DNA of 64,000 nt from Microbacterium oryzae (GCF_009735645.1 NZ_CP032550.1:2480001-2544000); one strand, 5' to 3'. Shown: positions 53,490 through 62,343, counted from the first letter of the stretch. The notes: generated by a model not told the origin, from the sequence alone. Numbers and translations are program-made.

Positions 53490-53575
53490 GGCTGCTCCTC
53501 CTCGCGGTGAGCCGCGACTGCGGCCGTCCCGTCGAGCGTCGCACCCGGGCTCTGCCCTCGCAACACCGCGAGAAG

Positions 53576-53612
53576 CGGATGGCCCCTCTCGCGATGCGGG
53601 AGGGGCCATCCG
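53576..53612 (-). terminator. Terminator of the MetE-like gene
   Basis: 13-bp perfect stem (53576-53588 with 53600-53612), again formed by an inverted pair of GGATGGCC. Confidence 0.75.
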
Positions 53613-53628
53613 GTCGTCCGTCGGCGAG

Positions 53629-54837
53629 TCAGACGCGCTGGGACGCGCGGCGGGCGCCCTCGCCCAGCGCGTCGAGCTTCGCCCACGCGATCTGCGGGTG
53701 CACGCGGCCGCCGAGGCCGCAGTCGGTGGCGGCGATCACGCGGTCGGGGCCGACGATCTTCGCGAAGCGCTCGATGCGCTGCGCGACGAGGTCGGGGTGC
53801 TCGACGAGGTTCGTGGAGTGGCCGACGACACCGGGGACGAGGACGAGGTCGTCGGGGATGAGGTCCTTGTTCTCCTCCCAGACCGCCCACTCGTGCTCGT
53901 GGCGCGCGTTGGCGGCCTCGAACGAGATCTGGCCGACCTTCGCGCCGAGCACGGTCCTCAGGATGTGCTTCAGCTCGATGTCGGTGGTGTGAGGGCCGTG
54001 CCACGAACCCCAGCAGAGGTGCAGGCGCACCTGCTCCTTGGGGAGGCCGGCGATCGCGTCGTTGATGGCGTCGATGCGGATCTGCGTGAAGGCGAGATAG
54101 TCCTCGACGGTCGGCTCCGGGTTGATCTGGTCCCAGTTCTCCGCGAGCGACGGGTCATCGAGCTGGAGGATGAGGCCTGCGTCGGTGATGGCCCGGTACT
54201 CCGGCTTCAGGGCCTCGACCCACGCCTGGATGTGCTCGTTCTCGCTGCCGTAGAAGTCGTTCGCGATGCGCGCGGCAGACCCGGGCGCGATGGCGGTGAG
54301 GAAGCCCTGCTCGCCGTCGCGGAGCGCGCCGGCGAGGTGGCGCACGTCGGCGGCGACCGCGTCGTGCCCCTTGTAGGTGATCTCGCCCGTCGTCGTGGGG
54401 AAGGCCGTGGCGTTCTTGCCCGTCGAGATGCCGCTCGCGGGGTCGGTGTAGGCGTCGCGGAAGATCGTCCAGTCGCGGCGGTCAGGGAACGAGGTGAGCC
54501 GCACGTTCCCCGGCTCGGAGCGAACGGGCTGCTGCGTGAAGATGTTCTCCTCGGTGAGGGAGAGGCCGTTCACGCGCTGGAAGGAGTAGCCCCACCAGGC
54601 GCCGTAGTCGACGGAACTCGACATGGCCTTGCCGAACTCGCCGTCGCCGGGCTGCGTGATGCCCGCCTCGCGCTGACGCTCCACGACGTCGCGGACGGCC
54701 TCGGCCACGAGCTCCTCGTACTCGGGCGTCGAGGTGAGGGTGAACCCGTCGTCCTCGAAGGTCCGCGCCGCGTTGGCGTCGATGAGGGCCTGCGTGCGCG
54801 GCAGGCTGCCGGCGGTGGTCGTCTCGATGGTCGTCAT
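53629..54837 (-). CDS. Cobalamin-independent methionine synthase-like (MetE C-domain) protein
   Basis: 402 residues, equal to a single MetE/UROD-type TIM barrel rather than the approximately 750-residue double-domain MetE. Zinc ligands are expected in HLCWGSWHG, FEAANARHEHEW and AATDCGLGGR. The group includes methyltransferases and epoxyalkane:coenzyme M transferase-like enzymes; the substrates here are unknown. AAGGAGCAGC precedes the ATG. It is divergent from the CoA-transferase operon. Confidence 0.88.
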   Translation of the reverse strand: MTTIETTTAGSLPRTQALIDANAARTFEDDGFTLTSTPEYEELVAEAVRDVVERQREAGITQPGDGEFGKAMSSSVDYGAWWGYSFQRVNGLSLTEENIFTQQPVRSEPGNVRLTSFPDRRDWTIFRDAYTDPASGISTGKNATAFPTTTGEITYKGHDAVAADVRHLAGALRDGEQGFLTAIAPGSAARIANDFYGSENEHIQAWVEALKPEYRAITDAGLILQLDDPSLAENWDQINPEPTVEDYLAFTQIRIDAINDAIAGLPKEQVRLHLCWGSWHGPHTTDIELKHILRTVLGAKVGQISFEAANARHEHEWAVWEENKDLIPDDLVLVPGVVGHSTNLVEHPDLVAQRIERFAKIVGPDRVIAATDCGLGGRVHPQIAWAKLDALGEGARRASQRV

Positions 54838-54939
54838 GCTGCTCCTTGTTCGTTCCGGGGATGCACCCCGTCGCGACGCTATCGCCCCGCTGCGCCTCCT
54901 GTCGCATCGCGTGACCGTCGGTGACATCGCACCGGGCCC

Positions 54940-54968
54940 TTGGCAGGCGCGGTTCCTCGCGATATGCT
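54940..54968 (+). promoter_or_regulatory. Promoter of the CoA-transferase operon
   Basis: TTGGCA (54940-54945), 17 bases, TATGCT (54963-54968): near-consensus for a housekeeping sigma factor. Confidence 0.65.
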
Positions 54969-54977
54969 CGACGCAGA

Positions 54978-55002
54978 GCGAACGCCTGTTCGCACAGCGA
55001 AC
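54978..55002 (+). promoter_or_regulatory. Candidate IclR operator of the CoA-transferase operon
   Basis: Three half-sites alternate in orientation: GCGAAC (54978-54983), GTTCGC (54988-54993) and GCGAAC (54997-55002). The array lies just after the predicted transcription start, suggesting repression, probably by the IclR protein encoded at 57586. Confidence 0.6.
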
Positions 55003-55015
55003 GAGAGAGATCACG

Positions 55016-55759
55016 ATGATCGACAAGACCGTCGAGACCGCGGCAGCCGCTGTCGCGAGGATCCCCGATGGCGCGACCGTGATGATCGGCGGCTTCGGCC
55101 GTGCCGGGCAGCCCGTCGACCTCATCGACGCGCTCATCGCCCAGGGCGCGCGCGACCTCGTCATCGTGAACAACAACGCGGGCAACGGCGATGCCGGCCT
55201 CGCCGCGCTGCTCGACGCCGGCCGCGTGCGGCGCATCATCTGCTCGTTTCCGCGCCAGAGCGACTCCTGGGTCTTCGACCGGCTGTATCGAGCGGGTGAG
55301 ATCGAGCTCGAGCTCGTCCCGCAGGGGAACCTCGCCGAGCGGATCCGCGCGGCCGGCGCCGGCGTCGGCGCCTTCTTCAGTCCGACCGGTGTCGGCACGC
55401 AGCTGGCGGAAGGCAAGGAGCAGCGCGAGATCGACGGACGGCAGTATGTGCTGGAGTATCCGATCCGCGCCGACTTCGCTCTGCTGAGCGCCTACCGCGC
55501 CGATCGCTGGGGCAACCTCGTGTACCGCGAGACCGCCCGGAACTTCGGCCCCATCATGGCCACCGCGGCCGCGACCACGGTCGTGCAGGTCGACGAGATC
55601 ATGCCCCTCGGCGCCCTCGACCCGGAGGCGGTCGTCACCCCGGGCATCTTCGTCGACCGCGTGGTAGCGGTCGGCGAGCGGGCCTGGCTGCACGACGGCG
55701 AGTTCGTCGGCGGAGTCACGGTCGAGGGCGCACCACTGTCTCGGGGAGAGGACCGATGA
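55016..55759 (+). CDS. 3-oxoacid (3-oxoadipate) CoA-transferase subunit A
   Basis: 247 residues of the CoA transferase family I alpha subunit; GATVMIGGFGRAGQPVDLIDAL at the N-terminus is the CoA-binding signature, and FFSPTGVGTQLAEGKEQREIDG follows. It passes CoA from succinyl-CoA to a 3-oxoacid. GAGAGAGATCACG precedes the ATG. With the next two genes it forms a PcaI-PcaJ-PcaF-like set. Confidence 0.93.
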   Translation: MIDKTVETAAAAVARIPDGATVMIGGFGRAGQPVDLIDALIAQGARDLVIVNNNAGNGDAGLAALLDAGRVRRIICSFPRQSDSWVFDRLYRAGEIELELVPQGNLAERIRAAGAGVGAFFSPTGVGTQLAEGKEQREIDGRQYVLEYPIRADFALLSAYRADRWGNLVYRETARNFGPIMATAAATTVVQVDEIMPLGALDPEAVVTPGIFVDRVVAVGERAWLHDGEFVGGVTVEGAPLSRGEDR

Positions 55760-56400
55760 TGACCACACGCATCGACCGCGATGAGCTCGCCGCCCGCATC
55801 GCGGCCGACATCCCCGAGGGGTCGTACGTCAACCTCGGCATCGGCGCGCCGACGCTCGTCGCCAACTTCCTGCCCTCCGATCAGGAGATCATCCTCCACA
55901 CCGAGAACGGGCTGCTCGGCATGGGGGAGGCGCCCGCTCGCGAGGCGGTGGATCCCGACCTCATCAACGCGGGGAAGCAGCCCGTCACGGCGCTGCCCGG
56001 TGCGGCCTACTTCCATCACGCCGATTCGTTCGCGATGATGCGCGGCGGGCACCTCGACGTCTGCGTGCTGGGTGCATTCCAGGTCTCCGCCCGCGGCGAC
56101 CTCGCGAACTGGTCGACCGGCGCCCCCGGCGCCATCCCGGCCGTCGGCGGCGCCATGGACCTCGCGATCGGCGCGAAGCAGGTGTTCGTGATGACCGATC
56201 TGCTCACCAAGCAGGGCGAGTCCAAGCTCGTCGCAGCCTGCACCTACCCGCTCACGGGAGTGGCCTGCGTCACCCGCGTCTACACCGATCATGCGGTCTT
56301 CGACGTCACCGAGCGGGGCTTCCGCGTGCGTGAGCTGTTTGGCGACAACACCCGCGAGGGCCTCGAGGCGCTCACCGGCCTGACCCTCGAGGAGAGCTGA
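55756..56400 (+). CDS. 3-oxoacid (3-oxoadipate) CoA-transferase subunit B
   Basis: 214 residues of the beta subunit. The catalytic Glu50 is in ILHTENGLLG; SYVNLGIGAPTLVANFL and GGHLDVCVLGAFQVS are family motifs. Start overlaps the subunit A stop. Confidence 0.94.
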   Translation: MMTTRIDRDELAARIAADIPEGSYVNLGIGAPTLVANFLPSDQEIILHTENGLLGMGEAPAREAVDPDLINAGKQPVTALPGAAYFHHADSFAMMRGGHLDVCVLGAFQVSARGDLANWSTGAPGAIPAVGGAMDLAIGAKQVFVMTDLLTKQGESKLVAACTYPLTGVACVTRVYTDHAVFDVTERGFRVRELFGDNTREGLEALTGLTLEES

Positions 56401-56401
56401 C

Positions 56402-57568
56402 ATGACCGCGAGCTTCGTCTACGACGCCGTCCGCACGCCGTTCGGGCGCGCGGGAGGAGCCCTGTCCGACGTCCGGCCCGACGACCTGGCCGCTGTCGTC
56501 ATGGCGGCCGTCGTGTCTCGCGCGCAGCTCGACTCCGCGCGCATCGACGACGTGCTGTTCGGCGACGCCAACCAGGCGGGCGAGGACAATCGCAACGTCG
56601 CGCGGTTCGGCGCCCTCCTCGCCGGCTTCCCGGCCACGGTCCCGGGGGCGACGGTGAACCGCCTCTGCGGGTCCTCGCTCGAGGCCGTCATCCAGGGGTC
56701 GCGTGCGATCGAAAGTGGCGACGATCGACTCGTGCTCGCGGGGGGCGTCGAGTCGATGAGCCGCGCGCCGTTCGTCGTCGAGAAGTCGTCGAAGCCCTGG
56801 CCGGCCGTCGGCAACCAGACGATGTGGAACACCTCCATCGGATGGCGGATGGTCAACCCCGCCCTGCCGAAGGAGTGGACGATCTCCAACGGCGAGAGCG
56901 CCGAGCTCCTCGCCGAGATCCACGGCATCACTCGCGAGGAGCAGGACGCGTTCGCCGTCCGCAGCCACGCGCTGGCCGCGAGGGCGTGGGCGGAGGGATG
57001 CTACGACGCGGAGATCGTGCAGGTCGACGGGCATGAGCTCGACCGTGACGAGGGGATCCGCGACGGCTCCACGGTGGAGCGCCTCGCCGGGCTGAAGCCG
57101 CTGTTCAAGAAGGATGGCTCGGTCACGGCCGCGAACTCCTCCTCCATCAACGACGGGGCATCCGCGGTGCTGCTGGGTGCCGAGGGCGCCCTCGATGCCG
57201 AGCCCCTGGCGCGCATCGCGGGGCGCGGGGTCTTCGCCAACGAGCCGCATCTGTTCGGCGTCGCCCCCGTCGAAGCCGCGAACATCGCGCTGCGTCGAGC
57301 GGGCCGCACCTGGGCCGACGTCGACCTGGTGGAGCTCAACGAGGCGTTCGCGTCGCAGAGCCTCGCGTGCATCCGGCAGTGGGACATCGACCCCGAGCGC
57401 GTGAATGCCGACGGCGGCGCGATCGCCATCGGGCATCCGCTCGGCGCGTCGGGTGGCCGAGTCCTCGGGCATGCCGCGCACGAGCTCGAGCGACGCGGCG
57501 GCGGCGTGGCGGTGGTCGCCCTCTGCATCGGCGTCGGCCAGGGCATCGCCGTCGTCCTCGAACGCTGA
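56402..57568 (+). CDS. Thiolase (3-oxoadipyl-CoA thiolase-like)
   Basis: 388 residues. Nucleophilic Cys in NRLCGSSLEAV, His in GGAIAIGHPLGASGG and second Cys in VVALCIGVGQG. FDAVRTPFGR-like FVYDAVRTPFGRAGGAL at the N-terminus fits the PcaF group. It should cleave the acyl-CoA formed by the CoA-transferase into acetyl-CoA and succinyl-CoA. It follows subunit B by one base. Confidence 0.93.
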   Translation: MTASFVYDAVRTPFGRAGGALSDVRPDDLAAVVMAAVVSRAQLDSARIDDVLFGDANQAGEDNRNVARFGALLAGFPATVPGATVNRLCGSSLEAVIQGSRAIESGDDRLVLAGGVESMSRAPFVVEKSSKPWPAVGNQTMWNTSIGWRMVNPALPKEWTISNGESAELLAEIHGITREEQDAFAVRSHALAARAWAEGCYDAEIVQVDGHELDRDEGIRDGSTVERLAGLKPLFKKDGSVTAANSSSINDGASAVLLGAEGALDAEPLARIAGRGVFANEPHLFGVAPVEAANIALRRAGRTWADVDLVELNEAFASQSLACIRQWDIDPERVNADGGAIAIGHPLGASGGRVLGHAAHELERRGGGVAVVALCIGVGQGIAVVLER

Positions 57569-57573
57569 GTGGG

Positions 57574-57579
57574 TAGGGT
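57574..57579 (+). promoter_or_regulatory. -10 element of the leaderless IclR gene
   Basis: TAGGGT is followed by six bases and the GTG at 57586, giving the regulator its own promoter in addition to read-through. Confidence 0.45.
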
Positions 57580-57585
57580 CGCGGG

Positions 57586-58368
57586 GTGAGTGAGAACGAA
57601 CCCGAGGAGCTTCGCGGCGACTTCGTGCAGTCCTTCGCCCGCGGCCTCGCGGTCATCCGGGCCTTCGATGGGGAGCACCCGCGTCTGACGCTCAGCGACG
57701 TGGCCGTGCGGGCGGAGGTCCCGAGGGCGGCCGCGCGCCGCTTCCTGCGGACGCTCGAGGTCCTCGGCTACGTGCGCAGCACCGGCCGCGAGTTCGCCCT
57801 CACGCCGCGGGTGCTCGAGCTCGGCTTCAGCTACCTCTCCGCCCTGTCGCTTCCGGAGGTCGTGCAGCCGCACCTGGAGGCCCTCTCCCGGCGGGTCGAT
57901 GAGAGCGTCTCCGCGGCGGTGCTCGACGGCGCCGACATCGTGTACGTCGCCCGCGTCCCCACGCATCGGATCATGAGCGTCGCGATCACGATCGGAACGC
58001 GGTTCCCCGCGCACGCCACGAGCATGGGGCAGGTCCTCCTCGCTCAGCTCCCGGAGGCGGAGCGCGAGCGGATCCTCGCGGGGTCGGCGCTGGAGCGTCT
58101 CACGGACCGCACGATCACGACGCCCGGCGCCCTCGCCGCGCGCCTCGACGCCGTGCGGGAGCAGGGGTACGAGATCGTCGATGGGGAGCTGGAGTCGGGG
58201 GTGCGCTCCGTCGCCGCGCCGGTGCGCGGTCGCGACGGCACGGTGGTCGCCGCGGTCAACGTCTCCGCGAGCGCGGCGCGGGTCTCCGTCGAGCAGCTCC
58301 GGACCGACTACCTGCCGGCGCTTCTCGACGCCACCGCCGCCATCCAGGCCGACCTGCGGCTGGTCTGA
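57586..58368 (+). CDS. IclR family regulator (PcaR/PobR-like)
   Basis: 260 residues. Winged helix-turn-helix at about 15-75 (LSDVAVRAEVPRAAARRFLRTLEVLGYV) and IclR effector domain (about 90-255; FPAHATSMGQVLLAQL, GVRSVAAPVRG). The arrangement behind a CoA-transferase/thiolase pair and the QSFARGLAVIRAF N-terminus are typical of beta-ketoadipate pathway regulators. GTG start, apparently leaderless. Confidence 0.92.
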   Translation: MSENEPEELRGDFVQSFARGLAVIRAFDGEHPRLTLSDVAVRAEVPRAAARRFLRTLEVLGYVRSTGREFALTPRVLELGFSYLSALSLPEVVQPHLEALSRRVDESVSAAVLDGADIVYVARVPTHRIMSVAITIGTRFPAHATSMGQVLLAQLPEAERERILAGSALERLTDRTITTPGALAARLDAVREQGYEIVDGELESGVRSVAAPVRGRDGTVVAAVNVSASAARVSVEQLRTDYLPALLDATAAIQADLRLV

Positions 58369-58374
58369 CTCGCG

Positions 58375-59802
58375 TCAGTCGCGGATGGAGGGATGGCCCT
58401 CGACCGGCTGCCGGGGGATGAACAGCGACAGGACGACCGCGACGATGCCGGCGGCGATGGCGAGCCAGAAGCACACCTCGAAGGCCTCGCGCGTGGGGAC
58501 CGCGACCCCGTCGACCTCGACGCTCATCGCGGCGAGGACCCCGCCCAGCACGGCGGAGGCACTCGACGTGCCCACCGAGCGGAACAGGGCGTTCAGGCCG
58601 TTGGAGGCGCCGGTCTCGTCCGCGGGGACCGCTCGCATGATGATCATCGGCATGGCGGCGAAGGTGAAGCCGATCCCGACGCCGATGAGGAGGTTGGCGA
58701 CGAGGATGTGCCAGATCTCGCTCGACCACAGCAGCACGAAGACATAGGCGAGCACGATGAATCCCGCGCCGCCCGTGAACAGGGGGCGCGGGCCGATGGT
58801 GCGCTCGAGCCATCCGGACAGGGGCGAGATCACCATCATCACGAGCCCGGCGGGCATGACGATGAGCGCGGCGCCGAGCATGTCGAGCCCGAAGCCGGAG
58901 CCCGACTCGGGGAGCTCCAGCAGCTGCGGGAAGGCGACGTTCGAGGAGAAGAGGGCGAAGCCCATCCCGACCGCCGCGATGTTCGTGAAGAGCACCGCGG
59001 GTCGCGCCGCGACCCGGAGATCCAGGAGCGGGTCGCGCACGCGCAGCTCGTAGGCGCCCCAGACGAGGAGCACCACGAGCCCGCCGAGGCCGCAGGCGAG
59101 AGTCGCCGCCGAGCTCCAGCCCCACTCCGCGCCGCGCGAGACGAAGAGCAGCAGCCCGGTCAGCGCCACGGCCAGCCCGATCGCGCCGAGGATGTCGAGG
59201 CGCCCCGACGTGCGCAGGATGTCCTCGGGGACGAAGAGCAGGACGAGCGCGAGTCCCACGGCGCCGAGCGCCGCCGCGAGCCAGAACAGCGTGTGCCAGT
59301 CGGTGTGGAGCGCGAGATATGCCGCCACCGGCATGCCGATCGCGCCGCCCACGCCCATGGTCGCGCTCATCAGAGCGACCGCTGTTCCCAGGCGCCGCGG
59401 CGGCAGCACGTCCCGCATGATCGCGATGCCGAGCGGGATGACGCCGGTCACGCCGCCCTGCAGCGCGCGGCCGACGATCACCCCGGTGATCGAGCCCGAG
59501 AGGGCCGCGATGAGCGACCCCGCGACGAGGAGCACGAGCAGCACCGCGACGACGCGGCGCTTGCCGTACATGTCGCCCAGGCGCCCCGAGATCGGGGTCG
59601 CGACCGCCGCGACGAGGAGCGTGATGGTGACGACCCATGACGTGTCCTCACGCGACGCGTCGAGGAGCGTCGGCAGCTCGGCCTGCAGCGGCACGACCAG
59701 CGTGAACATGAACGAGGAGCAGAGGCCCGCGAACGCGAGCACCGCGACGGTCAGGAAGCGGGGCGGGTGCTGCATGCGCCGCCGGCGGGGGTTCTCGCGC
59801 AT
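58375..59802 (-). CDS. MFS multidrug exporter, DHA2 type (14 segments)
   Basis: 475 residues with about 14 membrane segments; GRLGDMYGKRRVV (loop 2-3) and GRALQGGVTGVIPLGIAIM (motif C region) mark the DHA2 drug:proton antiporter group. The ATG at 59802 lies seven bases after a TAGTCT -10-like element, which supports a leaderless start; the frame is open 34 codons further. Convergent with the IclR gene; it may export aromatic compounds or drugs. Confidence 0.9.
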   Translation of the reverse strand: MRENPRRRRMQHPPRFLTVAVLAFAGLCSSFMFTLVVPLQAELPTLLDASREDTSWVVTITLLVAAVATPISGRLGDMYGKRRVVAVLLVLLVAGSLIAALSGSITGVIVGRALQGGVTGVIPLGIAIMRDVLPPRRLGTAVALMSATMGVGGAIGMPVAAYLALHTDWHTLFWLAAALGAVGLALVLLFVPEDILRTSGRLDILGAIGLAVALTGLLLFVSRGAEWGWSSAATLACGLGGLVVLLVWGAYELRVRDPLLDLRVAARPAVLFTNIAAVGMGFALFSSNVAFPQLLELPESGSGFGLDMLGAALIVMPAGLVMMVISPLSGWLERTIGPRPLFTGGAGFIVLAYVFVLLWSSEIWHILVANLLIGVGIGFTFAAMPMIIMRAVPADETGASNGLNALFRSVGTSSASAVLGGVLAAMSVEVDGVAVPTREAFEVCFWLAIAAGIVAVVLSLFIPRQPVEGHPSIRD

Positions 59803-59864
59803 CCGGTCCAGACTATCCGCGGGGGCGGAGCCCGCGCTCGGGGCGCTGGACGTTGCGCCTCGCC

Positions 59865-59870
59865 TAGGGT
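59865..59870 (+). promoter_or_regulatory. -10 element of a leaderless hypothetical gene
   Basis: TAGGGT is followed by seven bases and the ATG at 59878. Confidence 0.4.
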
Positions 59871-59877
59871 GGGGCGC

Positions 59878-60252
59878 ATGATCACGCCCGATTGGATCCC
59901 GCACCGGCGCGCGTCGGACGGCGAGCTCGTCGGCTGGGTGCGCCCGGCGGGCGACGACTGGGTGGCGGTGTCGCTCTTCGGCGCGGACCTGACGGAGCCC
60001 GTGGACTGGCTGAGCGCCGAGGAGGCGCTCGAGGAGCAGGGGCTGTCTTGGATGGCCGGGGCGTGGCTCCTCCGTCGCGACGGCCGCGACATCCGCGTCC
60101 GTCTGGTGGAGTTCTCGCCCGATCGCATCGAGTCAGGCGCGGTGCGACCGGGACGCGTCGTGGTCAAGACCGACGACTTCGGTGCGATCGATGTGCCCTA
60201 CGAACTGATCGATCTGCCCTGGCCGCCTCCGCCCGAGCTGCGCCCGCTCTGA
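59878..60252 (+). CDS. Hypothetical protein, small beta-rich
   Basis: 124 residues, cytoplasmic. WIPHRRASDGELVGWVRPAGDDWVAV at the N-terminus suggests beta strands; it ends in a Pro-rich tail (LPWPPPPELRPL). Similar small proteins exist in actinobacteria, but I cannot name a function. Divergent from the MFS exporter. Confidence 0.75.
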   Translation: MITPDWIPHRRASDGELVGWVRPAGDDWVAVSLFGADLTEPVDWLSAEEALEEQGLSWMAGAWLLRRDGRDIRVRLVEFSPDRIESGAVRPGRVVVKTDDFGAIDVPYELIDLPWPPPPELRPL

Positions 60253-60281
60253 GCCCGCGGCGGGTCTGGTTGACTGCCGTC

Positions 60282-60902
60282 ATGAGCGCAGCGATCCCCG
60301 AGCAGCATCCTGCGGATACCGAGTGGCACCGCTGGGCGCCGATCGGTCAGACGCTCGACGCGAGCGGCATCGTCGGAGGCCCGGTTCCGAGCATCCGCTC
60401 GATCGAGATGCTCCCTCTCGACGAGATGCTGGTGCCGGAACGGCCGCGTGGCGGAGAGGTCGATCCTGCGGAGTGCAGCACATGCCGCCCGTCCGAGTTC
60501 ACGATCTGGGCCGACGCGGACTGGAAGGTCGGCGCCGGCTTCGGCGGTCCGACCGGTCTGCCGTTCGTTGCGGCGATCGCCCCACGCCGACATGTTCTTC
60601 TCGAGGACGCTCCCGTCGAACTGCTGACAGGTCTCGGACCGCTCCTGCAAAGGATCTCGCAGGCGGTCAAGCGCATCCCCTCCGTCGCACGATGCCACTT
60701 CTCACGCTGGAACGACGGTTCGGCGCACCTGCACCTGTGGGCATATGCGCGTCCCGCCGGCATGATGCAGGGGCGTGGGGCGATCCTCCCCTACTGGGAG
60801 CAGGTGATGCCGGCCATGCCCAGGGAACTGATGGACGAGTACGTCGGCATCGTGGCGCACGCTCTCGCGGAGGGCGGAGGCGCCGCGTTTCCCGAGGAGT
60901 GA
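60282..60902 (+). CDS. HIT-like domain protein
   Basis: 206 residues. A histidine-triad-like motif (SAHLHLWAYARP) lies at about 147-158, and a CSTCRP pair near residue 66 could bind zinc, as in GalT-related HIT proteins. Expected to hydrolyse or transfer nucleotidyl groups; substrate unknown. The ATG at 60282 is six bases after TTGACT, possibly leaderless. Confidence 0.7.
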   Translation: MSAAIPEQHPADTEWHRWAPIGQTLDASGIVGGPVPSIRSIEMLPLDEMLVPERPRGGEVDPAECSTCRPSEFTIWADADWKVGAGFGGPTGLPFVAAIAPRRHVLLEDAPVELLTGLGPLLQRISQAVKRIPSVARCHFSRWNDGSAHLHLWAYARPAGMMQGRGAILPYWEQVMPAMPRELMDEYVGIVAHALAEGGGAAFPEE

Positions 60903-60931
60903 CCGGAGTCCGGGCGCTTGCCGGCGTCAGG

Positions 60932-61549
60932 TCACTCCTTCAGGAGCTCGGCCGCCCGGAACGCGCGCTGGTAGATCTCGCGGATCACCGCGGCCTTGCG
61001 GGCGTTGTACTCCATCATCAGCTCGCCCTGTGCGGCGGCCTCCGACGCCGCGCGACGCTTCGCATCCGCGTACAGCCGGCGATCCGCCTCGTCCTCTCGC
61101 AGCCAGTCGCGGAAGATCCGGTGCCGGACGAGCTCCGGGGTGCCGGGGGAGAAAACGTGCACGTTGGCGCCCCCTGGCGACGGCTTGAGGCAGCGGTGCT
61201 CCTGCCACCAGGGCTCCCGCACCGTGAGGACGAAGCCCGCCGCCTCGAGTGCCGGCAGCCACGCCTCCTCGTCAGCGGAGTCCGCGACCGTGAGGTCGAG
61301 GTCGATGATCGGCTTCGCCGGAAGACCGGGCACCGACGTCGAGCCGACATGCTCGACCGCGAGCGCGCGGTCGCCGAGCGCGTCGCGGATGCGGTCCATG
61401 AGCGCGCGTGCTCGCTCGGGCCAGCGGGGGTCGGGGTCGACGATCTGGATCTCCTCGACCCGGGGTTCGATCACCCAGGGAGTGCGCCCAGGAGGCGCCG
61501 GAGCATCGGAGAAGGTCGTGATCTCCTCGGGCGTCAGCTCGCCGGTCAT
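60932..61549 (-). CDS. GrpB/DUF402-like nucleotidyltransferase family protein (GrpB)
   Basis: 205 residues. GrpB signature: VDPDPRWPERARALMDRIRDAL, AVEHVGSTSVPGLPAKPIIDLDL (Gly-Ser and Asp residues of the nucleotidyltransferase site), VFSPGTPELVRHRIFRDWL. The fold is that of nucleotidyltransferases; function not established. The start overlaps the stop of the LLM oxidoreductase gene by four bases, so the two are co-translated. Confidence 0.9.
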   Translation of the reverse strand: MTGELTPEEITTFSDAPAPPGRTPWVIEPRVEEIQIVDPDPRWPERARALMDRIRDALGDRALAVEHVGSTSVPGLPAKPIIDLDLTVADSADEEAWLPALEAAGFVLTVREPWWQEHRCLKPSPGGANVHVFSPGTPELVRHRIFRDWLREDEADRRLYADAKRRAASEAAAQGELMMEYNARKAAVIREIYQRAFRAAELLKE

Positions 61550-62343
61550 CTCGGCAGTGCGTCGAGGAGAGGGCGGGGATCGGGGGCGTCGGCGGGCGCC
61601 TGGATGGCCACGGCATCCGCTCCGCCGGCGGCCAGCTCTGCCAGGCGGTCGGCGATGCGGCTCTCGAGCGCGTCGGCTCGCGGGTCGATCTCCGTGAAGA
61701 CCCGGACTCTCGCCCGACCAGCGCGGCCGGATGCCTCGCGCCCCTCGTCCACGAGGTCGCGCGCCGCGCGGACCGCCCCTTCGTCACCAGCCGAGTCGAG
61801 GAGGACCGAGTCGCCGATCTCGCCGGCGAGCCTCAGCGTCTTCGGCCCGCGCGCGCCGATGGTGATCTCGGGGACCACGGCCGGGGGCCATCCCAGCCGC
61901 ACGTCGCGCAGCGTCACGTACCGTCCCGCCACATCGACGGTCTCGCCGTCGAGAAGCGCGCGCACCGCCGTGACGTACTCGCGCAGCAGCGTGAGGGGCG
62001 AGGCGACGCGCGCGCCCACCTGTCCCATCCACTCCAGCACGCCGTGCCCGAAGCCCGCCACGAAGCGGCCCGGCTCGAGCCGCGCGAGGGTGGCGACCTC
62101 CATCGCCGCCAGTGACGGATTGCGCAGCGGAACAGGGAGCAGGCCGATCCCGACGCGCACGCGCTCGGTCGCCGCCAGCGCCGCAGCGGAGGTTGTCAGA
62201 CCGCCCTCGAGGAAGCAGTCCTCCCAGAGCCACAGCTCGGGCACGCCGGCGTCCTCCACTGCGCGCGCGACCGCCCGGAGGTCCTCGGGAGCCGACTGGG
62301 GACGGAAGACGATGCCGATCTCGGGCGTCGATGCCGCTGTCAT
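61546..62343 (-). CDS. LLM class flavin-dependent oxidoreductase
   Basis: 265 residues of the luciferase-like / F420-dependent TIM barrel family; ELWLWEDCFLEGGLTTSAAALAATERVRVGIGLLPVPLRNP and PGRFVAGFGHGVLEWMGQVG style segments are typical. It binds FMN or F420. The ATG at 62343 has a GAGGAC sequence and a CACGAT -10-like element six bases upstream. Confidence 0.88.
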   Translation of the reverse strand: MTAASTPEIGIVFRPQSAPEDLRAVARAVEDAGVPELWLWEDCFLEGGLTTSAAALAATERVRVGIGLLPVPLRNPSLAAMEVATLARLEPGRFVAGFGHGVLEWMGQVGARVASPLTLLREYVTAVRALLDGETVDVAGRYVTLRDVRLGWPPAVVPEITIGARGPKTLRLAGEIGDSVLLDSAGDEGAVRAARDLVDEGREASGRAGRARVRVFTEIDPRADALESRIADRLAELAAGGADAVAIQAPADAPDPRPLLDALPR

